Notes: a model not told the origin generated them from the sequence alone. Shown: positions 1 through 11,709, counted from the first letter of the stretch. The stretch: DNA of 64,000 nucleotides from Symbiodinium kawagutii (GCA_009767595.1 VSDK01023569.1:17065-81064), one strand, 5' to 3'. Translations and numbers: made by a program.

Positions 1-72
1 CAGATGTCTAAAGCAACAGATGTCTAAAGCAACAGATGTCTAAAGCAACAGATGTCTCAAGCAACAGATGTT
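1..72. repeat. 16-base tandem repeat at window edge
   Basis: A 16-base unit (cagatgtctaaagcaa) is repeated about four and a half times, the last copy with one or two changes. It probably continues to the left of the window. No coding role is visible. Confidence 0.9.
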
Positions 73-650
73 TCGGTAGTAATAACGGCTTTGAACTTGG
101 ACGGTTAGTACACGCCACCATGCATGGACAGCGCCATTCGAGTAGTTTGACAGTTCGAACACTACACATCGGGTCGTCCCGTCAACCGTCGTTCATTGGC
201 GATGGTAATTGCGTTTGTGGCACGGGTCAATATGTTTATGGGGATAATAACCGGCAATTTCAAAGGGAATGCAATGGTTATAATGATGGTACACCATGGT
301 TCTGACAGGTCCCAACAAAGGGCAAAGAAACGTTGCCTTTGGATTGCCTGGGTTTTTCTAGTTGGTCTTGAAAGGATAACCATCATGAGGATTCCTAAAC
401 TTTAGCCCGTGTGAACTACTAGCCTTTTACGTCGAGTCATTTGATCTAGGAACATTTGATCCAGTGAAAGGTCGGCGAGCTGCCCGAGAAGTCACGTCAT
501 GACACCGCTGCCGTTTTCGCTGGTCGATGTGTGTTTTCAAACATGCTTAAGATATCTATATGTCATTATCAAAGTTTTGCATATTTATTGCAATTGCAGC
601 GAGAAATGTTCATACAACATATTATGCATTTGATTTCCAACAACAAGCTG
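73..650. other. Non-coding stretch upstream of first gene
   Basis: The frames that cross this interval are short and unlike one another, and I see no exon-like GC-rich block. It presumably holds the upstream region of the gene at 694. I see no TATA-like element that I would defend. Confidence 0.5.
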
Positions 651-693
651 TTTGACTTGGCGACGTGCGGTGTTTCGACCCACGTTGTTTGCC

Positions 694-1938
694 ATGGCCT
701 CCGGCAGAAAGAGTAAAATGCAAGGCCTGCGGCAATTCGTGGAACAAAACCGACAAGATTTAGTGACGAGAGAAGGCGATTCTTTGATAAAGTTGTTTCG
801 TCAGAATCGCGAACCTGAGCGGCCATGGTACAAGTTTTTGTACAATTACAAAAATTCTTGGACAGAAGAAGAGAAAACTGAATTGGATGAAATATTTGGC
901 TTGATTAAAAGTGAGGGGCCTTCAGAGAAGCGAGCCAGGCATGGCGGTCAGCGGCAGGGCCAAACACGACCAGAACGACTGATGGACTTGGAACGCTTCA
1001 TCATTGAAAACTCAGACCGTTTGACTGCAGGTACCGATGATTGGCATTCAAGTCTCAAAGCTTTTTTTTCACCTTCCAACCCAGCGGATCTTACATGGTA
1101 CATGTTCCTCCACCGCAACGAAGGATCGTGGGATGAGCTTGACAAGTTCAGGCTGAAAACGCTGCTAACGTTAGCGCAAAGCTTCGCGATGCTGCGCAAT
1201 AAAAATGGGCGCGATCCTTGGCAAAAAGTTTGCGACTACGTCTTCAGTCACAAGGACGAGGTCCAGCGTGCCTCCGGAGACACATTGTTCGAGAAATTGC
1301 AATACATAGCATCGGGGCAGGAGGACGCGGCTGCTGCTTTTTCTGCGCTGGTGGAAGTGGCAAAGGATATTCGATCCACAGAACGATATTCTTGGCCTGT
1401 AGGATCTGACTTTGAATGTGTGTTGCATGGCCGGGTTATGCTCATGCTGCGGTGGGCATATGAAGGGAGTCACACTCATTGCTTGGAGGCGTTGGCGCGG
1501 GGTGATGATATGGCAGAGACATTGTGCAATCTTATGAGTGCTGTCCTGAAAGGCATACCCAAGACCTTGGATCAGATTGTTGAACATGGGCTGCCCAGCA
1601 TAGCCGACAGTGATAAGTGGACGCCGCTTGAAAAAGAACAACCTTTCGTCTACCCAGAAATAGATGAGCAAGTGAAGCAAAGGTTGCAGGCCAGCAGCCT
1701 GGAAGAACAAGTCAAGTTTTTGGAATCTTTCTCGGACAGGCTGGAAGCAAGCGGTAAGATGACAGTTTTGCGAAATTTGCAAATGAAGCTGCTGATGCTT
1801 AAACTCATGTGGCCGGAATATTTGAAGCGAAAAATTGCCGGTACGCATGGAAGCTTGCCATTTGATTTTCACACTTTGTGGCCGTTTGGCCCTTTGCTGG
1901 ACGTAAATTGCCAAATGAGGGATGCTGCCGGCATTTAG
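694..1938 (+). CDS. Uncharacterised single-exon protein with internal duplication (414 aa)
   Basis: The frame is open further upstream (from 652), but the ATG at 694 sits in gccATGGcc, a good eukaryotic start context, so I prefer it. The protein is hydrophilic, largely helical by composition, with no signal peptide or membrane segment. Residues about 11-70 and 97-160 look like two copies of one module. Each has an F-(V/I)-x-x-N start, then D-x-L, a WY-x-FL core (WYKFL and WYMFL), an SW dipeptide and an acidic-basic helix ending in leucines. A weaker third copy may start near residue 170. The lack of introns, unlike neighbouring genes, could mean it is an expressed retrocopy. I do not recognise the family and assign no function. 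Confidence 0.8.
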   Translation: MASGRKSKMQGLRQFVEQNRQDLVTREGDSLIKLFRQNREPERPWYKFLYNYKNSWTEEEKTELDEIFGLIKSEGPSEKRARHGGQRQGQTRPERLMDLERFIIENSDRLTAGTDDWHSSLKAFFSPSNPADLTWYMFLHRNEGSWDELDKFRLKTLLTLAQSFAMLRNKNGRDPWQKVCDYVFSHKDEVQRASGDTLFEKLQYIASGQEDAAAAFSALVEVAKDIRSTERYSWPVGSDFECVLHGRVMLMLRWAYEGSHTHCLEALARGDDMAETLCNLMSAVLKGIPKTLDQIVEHGLPSIADSDKWTPLEKEQPFVYPEIDEQVKQRLQASSLEEQVKFLESFSDRLEASGKMTVLRNLQMKLLMLKLMWPEYLKRKIAGTHGSLPFDFHTLWPFGPLLDVNCQMRDAAGI

Positions 1939-1939
1939 C

Positions 1940-2022
1940 GCGTGCGTCGTTCCGGACCGCGTGCTAGACAAGCTGTACATCACTTCGATACAACACGTAC
2001 GTCGTTTCGGACTGCGTGAATG
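1940..2022. repeat. Imperfect 24-base direct repeat after the first gene
   Basis: Just after the stop codon a string ending cgtcgttccggaccgcgtg recurs about 58 bases later as cgtcgtttcggactgcgtg. It may be part of the 3' untranslated region. Its role is unknown. Confidence 0.5.
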
Positions 2023-2570
2023 CAAAGATTCTTGGCTGAAGATGGCGAGAAAAGAGTTTGGCAGACTGCCGGGGTCGAGCAATCAACTATAGGCATTTTT
2101 TGGCTGGGACATCTATAGGCGCCGGCTGTTTTTGGATTATAGTTACTTACCTCTTGAAACTTCCGCCCCCGGCTTGCCCGGGCACTACTTGTATGACAAG
2201 ATGGATCATTGGATCACAGTCATCTGATGTCATAGGGCCTGAGAGCCATTGCAGCGCTTGTTGCAGGTTTCAGGGGCGGCTTCTCAATATACCAAGTAAC
2301 TTTGGCTTATTCATCATGGATCGTCATGATTTATCATCATGTAGGGATCACCATGGATCACCATGGATCACCATGGGTATGGTCGTCATTGTTGGTTATC
2401 ACCATCACCATCCCAGCTGTTGGTGCGGATGATGGGTTTTGCACATGGCTTTGAACAGCGCAAGGATTGCAATGGACAACTATAGACTGATGGGTGTCCC
2501 TGTCGCTTCAGGGCTCTAAGGTGAGGGGAGCATAGGGGAGCAATATCACAAGTTTGCACCTTCAAGCCTG
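2023..2570. other. Non-coding, short direct repeats
   Basis: The only structure I see is three tandem copies of ggatcaccat near 2347-2380. No supported gene. Confidence 0.5.
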
Positions 2571-2576
2571 CAGGAG

Positions 2577-2690
2577 CATGAGCGGCTCCGATTACGAGAG
2601 AAGGACCGCAATTCGGCGCGAGAAGGTGGAATAGTTGCGCTGCTGGACTGTAGCATCAAACTTGGCGGCGGGTTAGATGATCAACCTCCC
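2577..2690 (+). CDS. Weak exon-like segment
   Basis: A frame reading LQEHERLRLREKDRN and then ALLDCS is open for about 40 codons and looks helical and charged. Coding status rests on composition only. I cannot fix its splice sites or assign it to a gene. Confidence 0.2.
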
Positions 2691-2699
2691 CAAAACGTC

Positions 2700-3130
2700 G
2701 TCTGACTGACGGACATGCCTCATGCTTGAGGCCCCATTCATTCAGTGTTTTACTCTGCCAGATCACATACAGCGCCACTTTTTTGAAAAGAATCCAACTG
2801 CGCGTGGTTTGCGAAGACAGTTGCTAGGAGAGACTACCAAGACACTGTGCCCTTGCGAAGTCAGCTCCCGCTAGGCAGCAGGGAGTGGTGATCCGTGATG
2901 TGTCAAGATTCGGGAGATTTCTTTGTGCCTGGTGTGGCGGAGGCCCACTTGTAAGACAAGATCTCAGACCTGTATGATTCAGCGGTTGGAGCTATGCCTC
3001 ACCGAGCGGAAGTCACCCGCTGGCCTGAATTCTGCCGCAATCCAATCAGGCTTGAATCGGTGAACCGCAGAAATTCCTCACCAAAACTCAGCACCCCAAA
3101 TCATCAAAAAAACCATCTGAGAACCATCCA
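2700..3130. other. No feature seen
   Basis: No long frame, tandem repeat or palindrome that I would report. Confidence 0.4.
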
Positions 3131-3174
3131 GCATTGAAATTTTCAGCCTTTTTGCCGCGAAATTTCCGGGGACA

Positions 3175-3365
3175 AGCTCCAACAGCCCCACCAGCCCCAG
3201 CAGCTCCTCTCATGGCGCCGGATCCCGCGTCCCCGGCGGCGGGCGGCCACCGGCCGATCGGCCCGGCGCGCCGCGGAGCCGCGGAGCGCGCAGCTGCCGG
3301 GCTGCGTCCCGGGCCTTGCGGCGCCCAACGCCTTGGTCTTCGATTGGGAGGCTGGAGGCAGGTGA
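3175..3365 (+). other. Very GC-rich island, possible exon
   Basis: Around 190 bases of strongly GC-rich sequence stand out from the AT-balanced surroundings. More than one frame is open on both strands, as expected for such composition, so strand and frame cannot be settled. One + frame ends APNALVFDWEAGG before a possible GCAGGTGACG donor. Confidence 0.25.
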
Positions 3366-3377
3366 CGCCAGGGGATC

Positions 3378-3440
3378 CCATGGCTTGGTCCATGGCTTGG
3401 TCTATGACTTGGTCCATGGCTTCCATGGGTCCATGGCATG
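3378..3440. repeat. 12-base degenerate tandem repeat
   Basis: The unit ggtccatggctt recurs with substitutions about five times directly after the GC-rich island. Confidence 0.75.
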
Positions 3441-4370
3441 GTCTCCAGGTGGATCAGGTTGCAGCTGGTGGTTGGGATTTGACCAAGAGAGGTTGATCAA
3501 GATCTTTCCATGTTGAGCAGATGGACGGTATGAGGGCAGATCTGTACTTGCGTGTAGTTAGCACCCCGTGAGCAGTTGCTGAAAGCTTTGCTGCCTGGTA
3601 GGAAGTCCGGTACATCGACGATTGAGGAGTTCATCACCCAAGACCTGTCGCACAGCTGATAGGGAGGGACCTGCTGGGGAGTCCAAAATGGTATGGGCAT
3701 GGGCAAGAACGGCAGGTAAACACCAGAGGTGTGCCAGGGATCAGAGAAGGGTCTATCATGCAAGAAGATGATTGAAATCGATTCGATTCCGATCAATTTT
3801 GCACATATATGTGCACATAGACCTACGACGATATAGCTATATATAATTCTTTGTGCGTGAATGCACTGCGAAAAAGGGAGATATGTGAGTATGTAATGTA
3901 GTCAACAGCAATTCATAGTAATGCAATTGGTGTACCGTTGCTGTGGTAGTGCAGTGAGTGCATGTACGAACAGAGGTTGAACGTGTGCCTATAAGGACAT
4001 GTCTATGCGTATAGGCTATTCATACATACTTCAAACATGCATGGGCTTTCTGTTTTGGACCTTCTGACCATTGCGTGAGCCGGGTACAATTTCATAGATT
4101 CCAAAAACGTGATCAGAGCAAGTGAGTTCAACAACCATAGCTCTTTACTCCGAGATTAACGTTACTTGGTTGGTGGTTTCAATTTTTTTTATTGTCAACC
4201 AGGGGATATGGACTTCAAATTGAGTTGCGCATATGGCTTTCGGATGGGTCAACGAACCACCTACCAGGTCTCCCACTGAGGTGAAGGGCTGAAAGGTTCT
4301 TTGGTGCTGGGCCCGTGTAGCCCGCGACCGTACAACAATGAGGACAGCCGGTTTTGCGAAGGTCTGAGAA
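3441..4370. other. No gene seen
   Basis: AT-balanced sequence with short TA- and GT-rich patches (about 3800-3850 and 3990-4040). No exon-like segment that I would support. Confidence 0.4.
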
Positions 4371-4371
4371 T

Positions 4372-4373
<2 letters not shown>

Positions 4374-4430
<57 letters not shown>
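4374..4430. repeat. ATG/GAT trinucleotide microsatellite
   Basis: About 18 uninterrupted GAT triplets. The poly-His and poly-Ser frames read from its complement are artefacts of the repeat. Confidence 0.95.
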
Positions 4431-5290
4431 CCTTTGTCGTTGCTTTATTTCTACTGCAGTGGTTCTGGCCATAGTTGATCACGCATGATCACGCCACATT
4501 CCCTCACAGAAGATCCACAAACCACACATCTTTGCAGGAAAGTCACCGGCTTTTCACCCAATGGGGGGTGGTTGATTAATGTCAATGATATCGAGCTTGT
4601 CTAATGGACCTTATTGAGCCCTATGGAGTTATGGGATGTATGGTGACATGAGCAGATCAAGGCCACCAGGCCACCAGGCATCCCAAGAATAGGCCAGGAT
4701 GGCTGATAGCCAATAGAAGTACCTGCCTGGTCAGTACTGAAATGACATGTGCCAAGAATAGGCCAGGCATGCTCACATATCCGGCAATGACACCGTACCT
4801 CAACGATTTGTAGATGGATATCTGGCTAGATAGATCCAGATAGACAGACTGAGATAGATAGATTCAGGTACTTAGAATCAATTGACAGAAAAAATCATGC
4901 ACATATATAGAAAGGAAAACGGCTACTATTCGTGGGGCTAAAGCTCCAAGACATGTCTGTTTCGGATGACATTGATCCCCACCACCAGCCAGATTGCTTG
5001 ATGTACATGAAAACTATAATCAACCCGTAGGTGGACCTGTGACGCTGCTCATCGAAACTAATGGCATTCCATGCCCAGACTTAGCCTCTGAGAATTGGAA
5101 ATGGAAAATCTACCATTTCCAGATGGATTACCGCCAAAACATTTTGACACCTCCAGGTTAACTTCACAGAGAGCACAACTCCCTATTTTTGATGGCAAAT
5201 CTCAACATTGATGGTTCAACAGGTGATTTGTCCATAGCCGGGTCTACCATGAATTGGTGGCTTCTGTGGAGTTGCCAGCTTCAGCACTGC
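4431..5290. other. No gene seen; GATA-like patch
   Basis: Contains a degenerate tetranucleotide patch (agatagat/cagatagac) near 4825-4880, and a repeated phrase about an aatagggccagg-like string near 4687 and 4755. Nothing coding is supported. Confidence 0.4.
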
Positions 5291-5670
5291 AGAAAGACAC
5301 CAGGAGCGTACCACCTTCACCTTTGACTCCTCTCCTGCCGTGGGTGGCGTGAGGGCGCGCTCTTTGCGGAGAGGGGCGGCGCCGGCTGCACGGAATCTTT
5401 CCCCCACATGGACCATGGGCGTGGCCTGGCTTGAAGCTGGAACCCCCCAGTTCAACCCCACAGTTCCACCAGGCTGCTGGCTCAACCAGGGCGGCACAAC
5501 CAGATGAACCAGATCCAGATCCGCCCCTCTCTAAGGAAAGCTTTCCTCCAGAAGCGGCACAGGAATCCTTCCCGACCAAGCGGAGGAGTTTGAGCCCAAA
5601 GGTCCTTATGTCGCAGATCCTCAATGGGGAGGACGCTTGGAGGTCCGAATGTTTTGGTGTACCTTGTTGA
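5290..5670. other. GC-rich exon-like block, strand uncertain
   Basis: This block has an open + frame from 5431 to 5670, rich in P, S, E and K and ending in ILNGEDAWRSECFGV. A minus frame of 157 codons overlaps it. Composition suggests that part of it is coding, but I cannot choose a strand or define splice sites. Confidence 0.25.
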
Positions 5671-6061
5671 TTCGTCAGGACCGAAAAGGATATAATCATA
5701 CAATCATATATATTCATATATTATATAGAGATCAGCTTTTTTTTACACATAGAGTCATAGAGTGGATCATGTTCTATGGGTGTGTCCGTAGATGGCGGTA
5801 AGTGTTACCTCCAAAGGTGCTGATTTTCCGACCCGAAAAATGATTTAAACTCAACGAGAAGAAGCGGCCCGTTGGGTGCCAACATTTGCAAACTGGCACC
5901 CCCCTCCGGTAAGCCATGGGACATAGCAGTTGAGTAACTACCAGGTATGGTAGATGCAAGCAGCTAGATGGCTTCTCAACCAACAGCTATCCAATTTGTT
6001 GCTTGCTGGTTCTTATCCAGCTTATCCTCTGGTGTGGAACATCCGTTTACCTATTGAACAT

Positions 6062-6103
6062 GGTGATGCTGCTGCTGCGGCTGCGGCTGCGGCTGCGGCT
6101 GCT
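6062..6103. repeat. GCTGCG hexanucleotide repeat
   Basis: Repeated GCTGCG gives a run of alanines in one + frame. A GATGATG tract follows. It is likely non-coding; the surrounding frame shows no domain. Confidence 0.85.
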
Positions 6104-6362
6104 CATGATGAAGATGATGCATGTAACTTCCAGCTTAGTCGGCCATTATATAAGCACATCATCAACCATCATCCATCACACATGATTCATCATCCTTCGA
6201 GCAGTGACTAACAATGACGAATTACTAACCACAATCATGGTTAGTCACTTTTCGAAAATAGCATTTAACCACAATCATGGCTAGTAATTGTTATTAACTC
6301 ACCGTCAATCAACCATTCTGAAAAAGCAGCAATAGCAATACTTAGCGGCAGAAAACACCCGA

Positions 6363-6412
6363 TAGCTCCCAGCAGCTCCCAGCAGCTCCCAGCAGCTCCC
6401 AGCAGCTCCCCA
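6363..6412. repeat. 12-base minisatellite
   Basis: Four copies of agctcccagcag in tandem, followed by a GC-rich exon-like island (about 6430-6560) whose frame I cannot settle. Confidence 0.9.
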
Positions 6413-6595
6413 GCTCAACATCAGCAAAGTGCTCCCCAGGATGAACCACTTCAGCGACGCATGCGCGGCCGGGCGCCGGCGCTGCGGCTGTCCGGGCACC
6501 AACGGGCGGTGGAAAGCTTCGTTCCGGTCGCCACGGTGGCGCAGCCATTGAGACTTGGCGACATGTTCCCCACGGGTTGGCGAGCTTCCTGAGAT

Positions 6596-6702
6596 GGTGG
6601 TTTCTCAAGCCATAGGGGACCCCCCAAATCATGATTCGTGAGCCATTTATTAAAAAAAAACCCCAGCCATTTTTGGGGTACCTCCATTTTTAAGAAACCC
6701 CT
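6596..6702. mobile_element. Small inverted-repeat element, family A copy 1
   Basis: Begins ggtggtttctcaagcc followed by a run of G and C (gggGACCCCCC). It ends with a related string in inverse orientation (ttttaagaaacccc). About 107 bases, with no coding capacity. The same terminal design recurs at several places in the window, so I call it a MITE-like (miniature inverted-repeat) family. I see no clear target-site duplication. Confidence 0.55.
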
Positions 6703-6713
6703 AGATGGCAAAT

Positions 6714-6822
6714 GGTGGTTTCTCGCAAGTCATAGGGACCCCCAAAACAAGTTGGTTTATGACTATAAACTGTGAATATCAGATTATTTTCTTTTTGGAG
6801 CCCCCTAGTTTGAGAAACCATT
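6714..6822. mobile_element. Small inverted-repeat element, family A copy 2
   Basis: Starts ggtggtttctcgcaagtc and ends ctagtttgagaaaccatt, an imperfect inverted pair about 109 bases apart. It lies 11 bases after copy 1 in the same orientation, so the two are effectively in tandem. Confidence 0.55.
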
Positions 6823-7230
6823 AAAGCTGAATGGATAATGGATATGGTTGATATGTATGGTTGCCCTGGTGGTTTTTGATCGTCAATAACAGTCGATGAT
6901 TGATAAATGCACTGGTAATGGTTGATGATTGTTGATGACGGGGAAGAATGTCTATGATGATGCTCACTATGGATGTTAGTGGTTTCCCGGTAAACTCAAG
7001 AATATCGACACTTCAGCGAGAAGGGAATTGATAAGGTATGCATAGGTTGGTTGGACAATCGGTCGGATACTAAAAGGAAATCGGCCAATTTGAAGCGCTC
7101 TGAATGCGATACTTGCGACGACTAACCAATTCGACAACTTGTTTGAGCGATGGTGGCTCAAGCAACCACCAACCACCCATCATTGTGAGCAAGCCATGAC
7201 CATTCCAATGGCCGTTCTTCACCACTCACC
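6823..7230. other. No gene seen
   Basis: AT-balanced sequence with short echoes of ggttgatgattg. The string tggctcaag at about 7150 matches the end of the dinoflagellate spliced leader but is not followed by a gene. Confidence 0.4.
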
Positions 7231-7282
7231 ATGTGCAACCACCAGGTTGTTGGAATGACCGTCCACAGCCTCCATCAGGACC

Positions 7283-7372
7283 ATGTTCAAGCCTTTGCCG
7301 GCACCACCGGAGCGACAGAGCAAAGAAGCTGCCGCACTGGCCATGGAATCTGCCAAGCCCATCATGTGGTTT
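7283..7372 (+). CDS. Exon-like segment (possible)
   Basis: A frame beginning MFKPLPAPPERQSKEAAAL is open and has a proline-rich to helical composition unlike the flanks. A TTTGGTGAGGA string that could be a donor follows. Gene membership is unknown. Confidence 0.3.
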
Positions 7373-7444
7373 GGTGAGGATAGCAGCCAGGAGGAACCGA
7401 ATCACGGCAGTTGGGTCCTTGATGTCAGCGCTGGATTTCAAGAA

Positions 7445-7520
7445 ATCTATCTACCTGTATATCTACCTATCTGTCATCTATCAATTTATTTATTTGCCTA
7501 TCTAACTATCTACTTTTCAC
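7445..7520. repeat. CTAT-type degenerate microsatellite
   Basis: Tetranucleotide-like tatctacc/tatctgtc units, strongly diverged. Confidence 0.7.
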
Positions 7521-7741
7521 AGGTGTGGAACTGGCTCGCCACGGCGGAATATGGCGTACGTAATCTTTTCATCAAAAGTCTATTGCGTTTGCAGCATCCT
7601 TTCTCGATCGTTATGGCAAAGAGCCCTTCAGAAACTCCAAATGCCAAAATACTTTCAAGAAAATCATTGAAAACTCGAACAAAGAAAGAGTGACCCTGAG
7701 TGACTCCCTTTCCCTAACAACGACTTGACCCATCTTCGCAG

Positions 7742-7846
7742 GAGCACTGGAGTCCCTTCAGTTGGTCGCCCAAGCCCATCACCCGCGCCGGGGAGTTCTC
7801 CCCACGGCGCAGCGCGGGGAGCCCCCGGAGTCACAGCCCCGGACAG
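7742..7846 (+). CDS. Exon-like segment with AG and GTGCAG borders
   Basis: The stretch lies between cttcgcAG and ACAG|GTGCAG. Read in phase 2 it gives ALESLQLVAQAHHPRRG and then a P/Q/E-rich tail, with no stop over 105 bases. It is a credible exon on composition and borders, but no domain is recognisable. Confidence 0.4.
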
Positions 7847-8362
7847 GTGCAGGGCATTGAAGGTCGCTGCCACCGCAAGGGGCTGTGCTCCCCCAGGGAT
7901 TGCGGCAGTAGCATCTTCGCGGCAGATGGCAACGTGGCGACTTGGCAGTGTGATGGTTGATGCTGGGTGATGGCCGATGTTTGTTGATTTAATCAATGAG
8001 GGTTGGTGGTTGTTAATAGTGGTCGATGATGGTTGATAATGCACATTTTGGTATTTTTTTTGCGTGGGAAGCTTTGGACGTGTGGAAGCAGTTTTCTATG
8101 GAACCAGTTGGGTTCCGGAACCTCCACAGACCGTGGTGAAACCCTGCAGTTGCATAGGTCGAACATCATGGTCATTGGCAGGCACTAGCAAACAGGGTTG
8201 GTTCAGTATCATCGTCTCATCGGACCACTAAAAACCAGGATCTATTCACATTTCACTACTGTTATTACGGTTACCTTCGCCGTATTGAAGCATTCCCATG
8301 CATGCGCCACCGACAGCCGTGAACTTCAATCAGGTTCTCCCCAGGTGCTCCCCAGGTCCCAG

Positions 8363-8460
8363 GTACCCCCCCGTGGCCGAGGACTCCCTGAAGCGCGGGA
8401 AACTCCAAGTGAAGACGGCGCCCGTCACAGGCGGCGTCTCAGCAGCGCTGCAGTGGCGGG
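8363..8460 (+). CDS. Exon-like segment with GCTAAG donor
   Basis: After cccAG the frame reads YPPVAEDSLKRGKLQVKT and then a V/T/G/S-rich stretch to QWRG. It is immediately followed by GCTAAG, which resembles a GC-type 5' splice site. The 98 bases hold 32 codons plus one base at each edge. No family recognised. Confidence 0.4.
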
Positions 8461-8577
8461 GCTAAGCTTCGCGGCGCATGGCTCGAGAGATGGACCAAGG
8501 ACCGTGGTGAAGCACCGTGGGTCACCAGGAATCACCGTGGTTCAGAAGCTGAAATCATTGATTGGAAGGGTTGACAC

Positions 8578-9215
8578 TTATGGATGTTTGTTGATGGATT
8601 TTGATGGATGTTGGTGGATTTTGATGGATGTTGATGGATTTTGATGGATGTTGACGGTTATGGATGTTGATGGATGTTGATGGATGTTGACGAATGTTGG
8701 TTGGTGTTGATGGATGTCGATGGATTTTGATGGATGTTGGTGGATGATGGTGGATGTTGGTGGATGTTGATGGATATTGATGGATTTTGATGGATGTTGA
8801 TGGATTTTGATGGATGTTGGTGGATGTGAACGTGTGTTGATGGATGTTGATCGATTTCGATGGATGTTGATGGATGTTGACAAATGTTGGTTGGTGTTGA
8901 TGGATTTTGATGGATGTTGACGAGTGTTGATGGAGCCCGGTGGATGTTGGTGGGTGTCAATGGATGCTGATTGATATTGATCAATGTTGAAGGGTTTTGG
9001 TAGATGTTGATGGATGCTGATGGATGATGGTGAATGTTGGTGGACGTTGATGGGTGTTGGTGGATGTTTGTTGACGGATGTTGGTGGATGTTGATTGGTG
9101 ATGATTGATATGGGTGGATTTTGATTGATTTTGATGAATGTTGGTCGGTGTCAATGGATGCTTGTGGATGTTGATGGATCTTGGTGTTTGTTGATGGTTA
9201 TCAAGCCCAATGATG
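8578..9215. repeat. Minisatellite of TGGATGTTGA units
   Basis: About 640 bases are built from a 10-base unit, tggatgttga, alternating with tggattttga to give a 20-base higher-order unit. Divergence rises toward 9000-9215. The H/P/S/N/I-rich frames on the complement are artefacts of the repeat. Confidence 0.95.
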
Positions 9216-9219
9216 CCGA

Positions 9220-11225
9220 ATGGTTTGCACAATAGTTGAGGGAGAGAGCATTGGCTTATTCACTCACTCACACAGACACACATTTTTTGGGCGATATATA
9301 ACTACATATTTGTGTCACAAGTGTTCGTAGATCATTCAAGTGTTGCCTAGCAGTTCTTAAGCGGGGGTATGCTGGCGGCTTCCGTACAGCTCGCATTTGG
9401 TATCCTCGGGTCTCTGATTAAAAGGAAATCACCAATCGTGCAAATCGTGAATTATGCTGCTTATGAAGGTGACTAATGTGTGAGGTGTTTAGTATGTTAA
9501 AATGATAAGCTTGGTTTGAATGATTTTTATTCGTTCTTATACTGCAAAAGCATGTAGAAAGCTAGCAGCTGCTTGGAACGACGACGTTTTGGGATGGTCT
9601 TTGGTTCGCTTTGTTTTGAGCCACGCACGGATAATGATCGTTAATTCGAGTGTCCTTGCAGTGGTTGCACCTGACCTGATCAGGGTCCAATCCGATTGGG
9701 GTTTAGAATCCTTCCTTGCTTGCAGTGAAGGGTGTGGGATATCCTCCATCTTTTGAGGTGAAGTTTGTGGTTTGGGCCTGTCTTTGGCTGGAAGTGAGGT
9801 AGAATTACAAAGTTCAACATGTGACACTAACGATTGGGAGGTGCATCCAAGGCAGCTTCGAGTGTTACGTCGTGACATTCAGGCGAATCCTAAGGAATTT
9901 AGCCTTCGTTGCTAAATCTGCCAGCACCAGGGAGGAGAGGAGCTTTTGGACCGAGTCATGGCAGATTGAAATCGTCATGAGACCAATCCATGCTCCCCAA
10001 CAGCAACTGGAAATTGGGACAGAACGCACGTGCAACATTTCCTACACTACACCATTAGCGATGAACTGAGGTGTCGCTATGCCTCCTCGTGAGCATGACA
10101 TCCAAAGGGACACCTGGGGGTGGTACATAGCGGTACCTGGAAACCATGCCGAGCTAGTTGACTGATCATTTTCGGAAACAATCAACTTGAAGAGATAAGA
10201 ACCACCTTTCGAAATCAACAGCATCTCCTGATTTTTGAGCTGTTGAGCATCACCTGACAACGGCCACAAAAACCTACTCCGCCCTGGTGTTTGAGCAGTG
10301 AACTTGAACTAGTCACCAGGTAAGTGATGAGGAGCACTTGTCAGACATACCTGGTCTTTGCTGGCCTGATGGCCAAGGAACATGCAAGCGTAGCATGGCA
10401 ACAAGGAGCCCACGTGTGAATCTCACCATCTCATCGATCCCGCAAGAACTCTCCCCAGAAACACATTCCCGTTGGATAAGAATCCGATGATCGTAAGCCT
10501 AACCTTAAAAAAGCCGAGTTTTTCGACGGTAGATTGATTTGAGCTAGAGAGAGCAGCTAGGCCTGACATTGCCAAGCATTGCCGGGCACCCGACAGCTAG
10601 AGACGTCGCGCAGAGCGTAAAAAGAGCATCGTGGGTATTCCAAGGATCGCTCCTGTCTTTGCCCCAAAAAAGGTCAAAAAAACTCCTTGGTTATGGTTGA
10701 CTTGATTCACTGCTAGACTCTAGGAGAAATTGCTGTTGGGAATTTCATTCTTGTCAATTTCTGAGTCAGCCAATCATGTGGATTGATGTGGTTGGTGGAT
10801 TTGAAAGCCGTGGGAATGCGTTTCTGCCTCGGGTGGAGGGTTCCACTTCAGTGGCCACTCAGACAATCCACTTCAGGGGAAGTATCCATTGTTGAGCATA
10901 GTCACCATAGTTTGGTGGTGGTTCGGGGAGGCTAATCCACTTCTCATTTTTATGCTAGGCAGATGCTCACCTGACTGACCGAAGTACCACTGGGTACCCA
11001 GAGGGTACCCATGGAGCAGGAAGCGTTGAAGCGCATACTCCATATTTGATGGTAAGCCTTCCACAACCTGCGTAAAACACAATGTAACTTTGGGGTGGCC
11101 TACAGCTTTCTGGCCCTACCGTTAGATCAGACAAAAACAGTTACCACTCGAATCATGCCTTGATGCAATGTTCTTTGCCATGTTTGAAACCAGGTCATGA
11201 ACCACATGATTGGCCATTGCACGCA
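9220..11225. other. Long stretch without a supported gene
   Basis: Frames up to about 110 codons occur on both strands (for example 9520-9878 and 9821-10069) but overlap each other and show no domain. A fragment around 9860-9890 reads LRRDIQANPKEFS in one frame, which could be a decayed retroelement piece. I see no other structure. Confidence 0.35.
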
Positions 11226-11226
11226 T

Positions 11227-11709
11227 TCATAAGCTACCGCGCTTTCTCACCATTTCGCGAAGTCGCTGCAGGTCTGCTCTTTCGTCACTACTTGCAGTGG
11301 CGCAGGAGGGGGATCCAGGGGTCGTGATCGGGGAGAACTTGGATAACTTGGTAGCGTCATGTGCTTTAATTGACAGTTGCCATGTCTCGGTCTTCTCGTG
11401 GTCCTCAAGACTTGGATCCACTTGGACGATGTGGGCGCGAGTAAGTTGGGTACCCTGAAATTCGGTGGTTACCTCGCCAAAAATTACGAAAGCCACCCTT
11501 GACCAGTACTGGGCACAGAACTTTTTGGGCTTTGACAGAGAGGACCATCGTCTTACTGCCCGGCATATCCCGGCATTGACGGTCATAAATTTTGCAATTG
11601 AGGTATTCGGAGACCGGGGATGAACAACTAGCCATGTGCATCCATGTGCCGCGTTTGCTTGCTTGATCCATCGGAACTGCAGGGAAGGCCAAGGAGAGGT
11701 GGAACGCAT
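11227..11709 (-). pseudogene. Open minus-strand segment, possible gene relic
   Basis: A minus frame of 160 codons has a fairly balanced composition (for example VAFVIFGEVTTEF, then ETWQLSIKAHDATKLSKF). It is the only minus-strand frame in the window that looks possibly coding. A second, overlapping minus frame weakens the case. No domain recognised. It could equally be chance. Confidence 0.2.

Noticed and set aside
8578-9215. Possible CRISPR array
   Set aside because: Units are contiguous and only 10-20 bases, with no unique spacers; it is a minisatellite in eukaryotic DNA.
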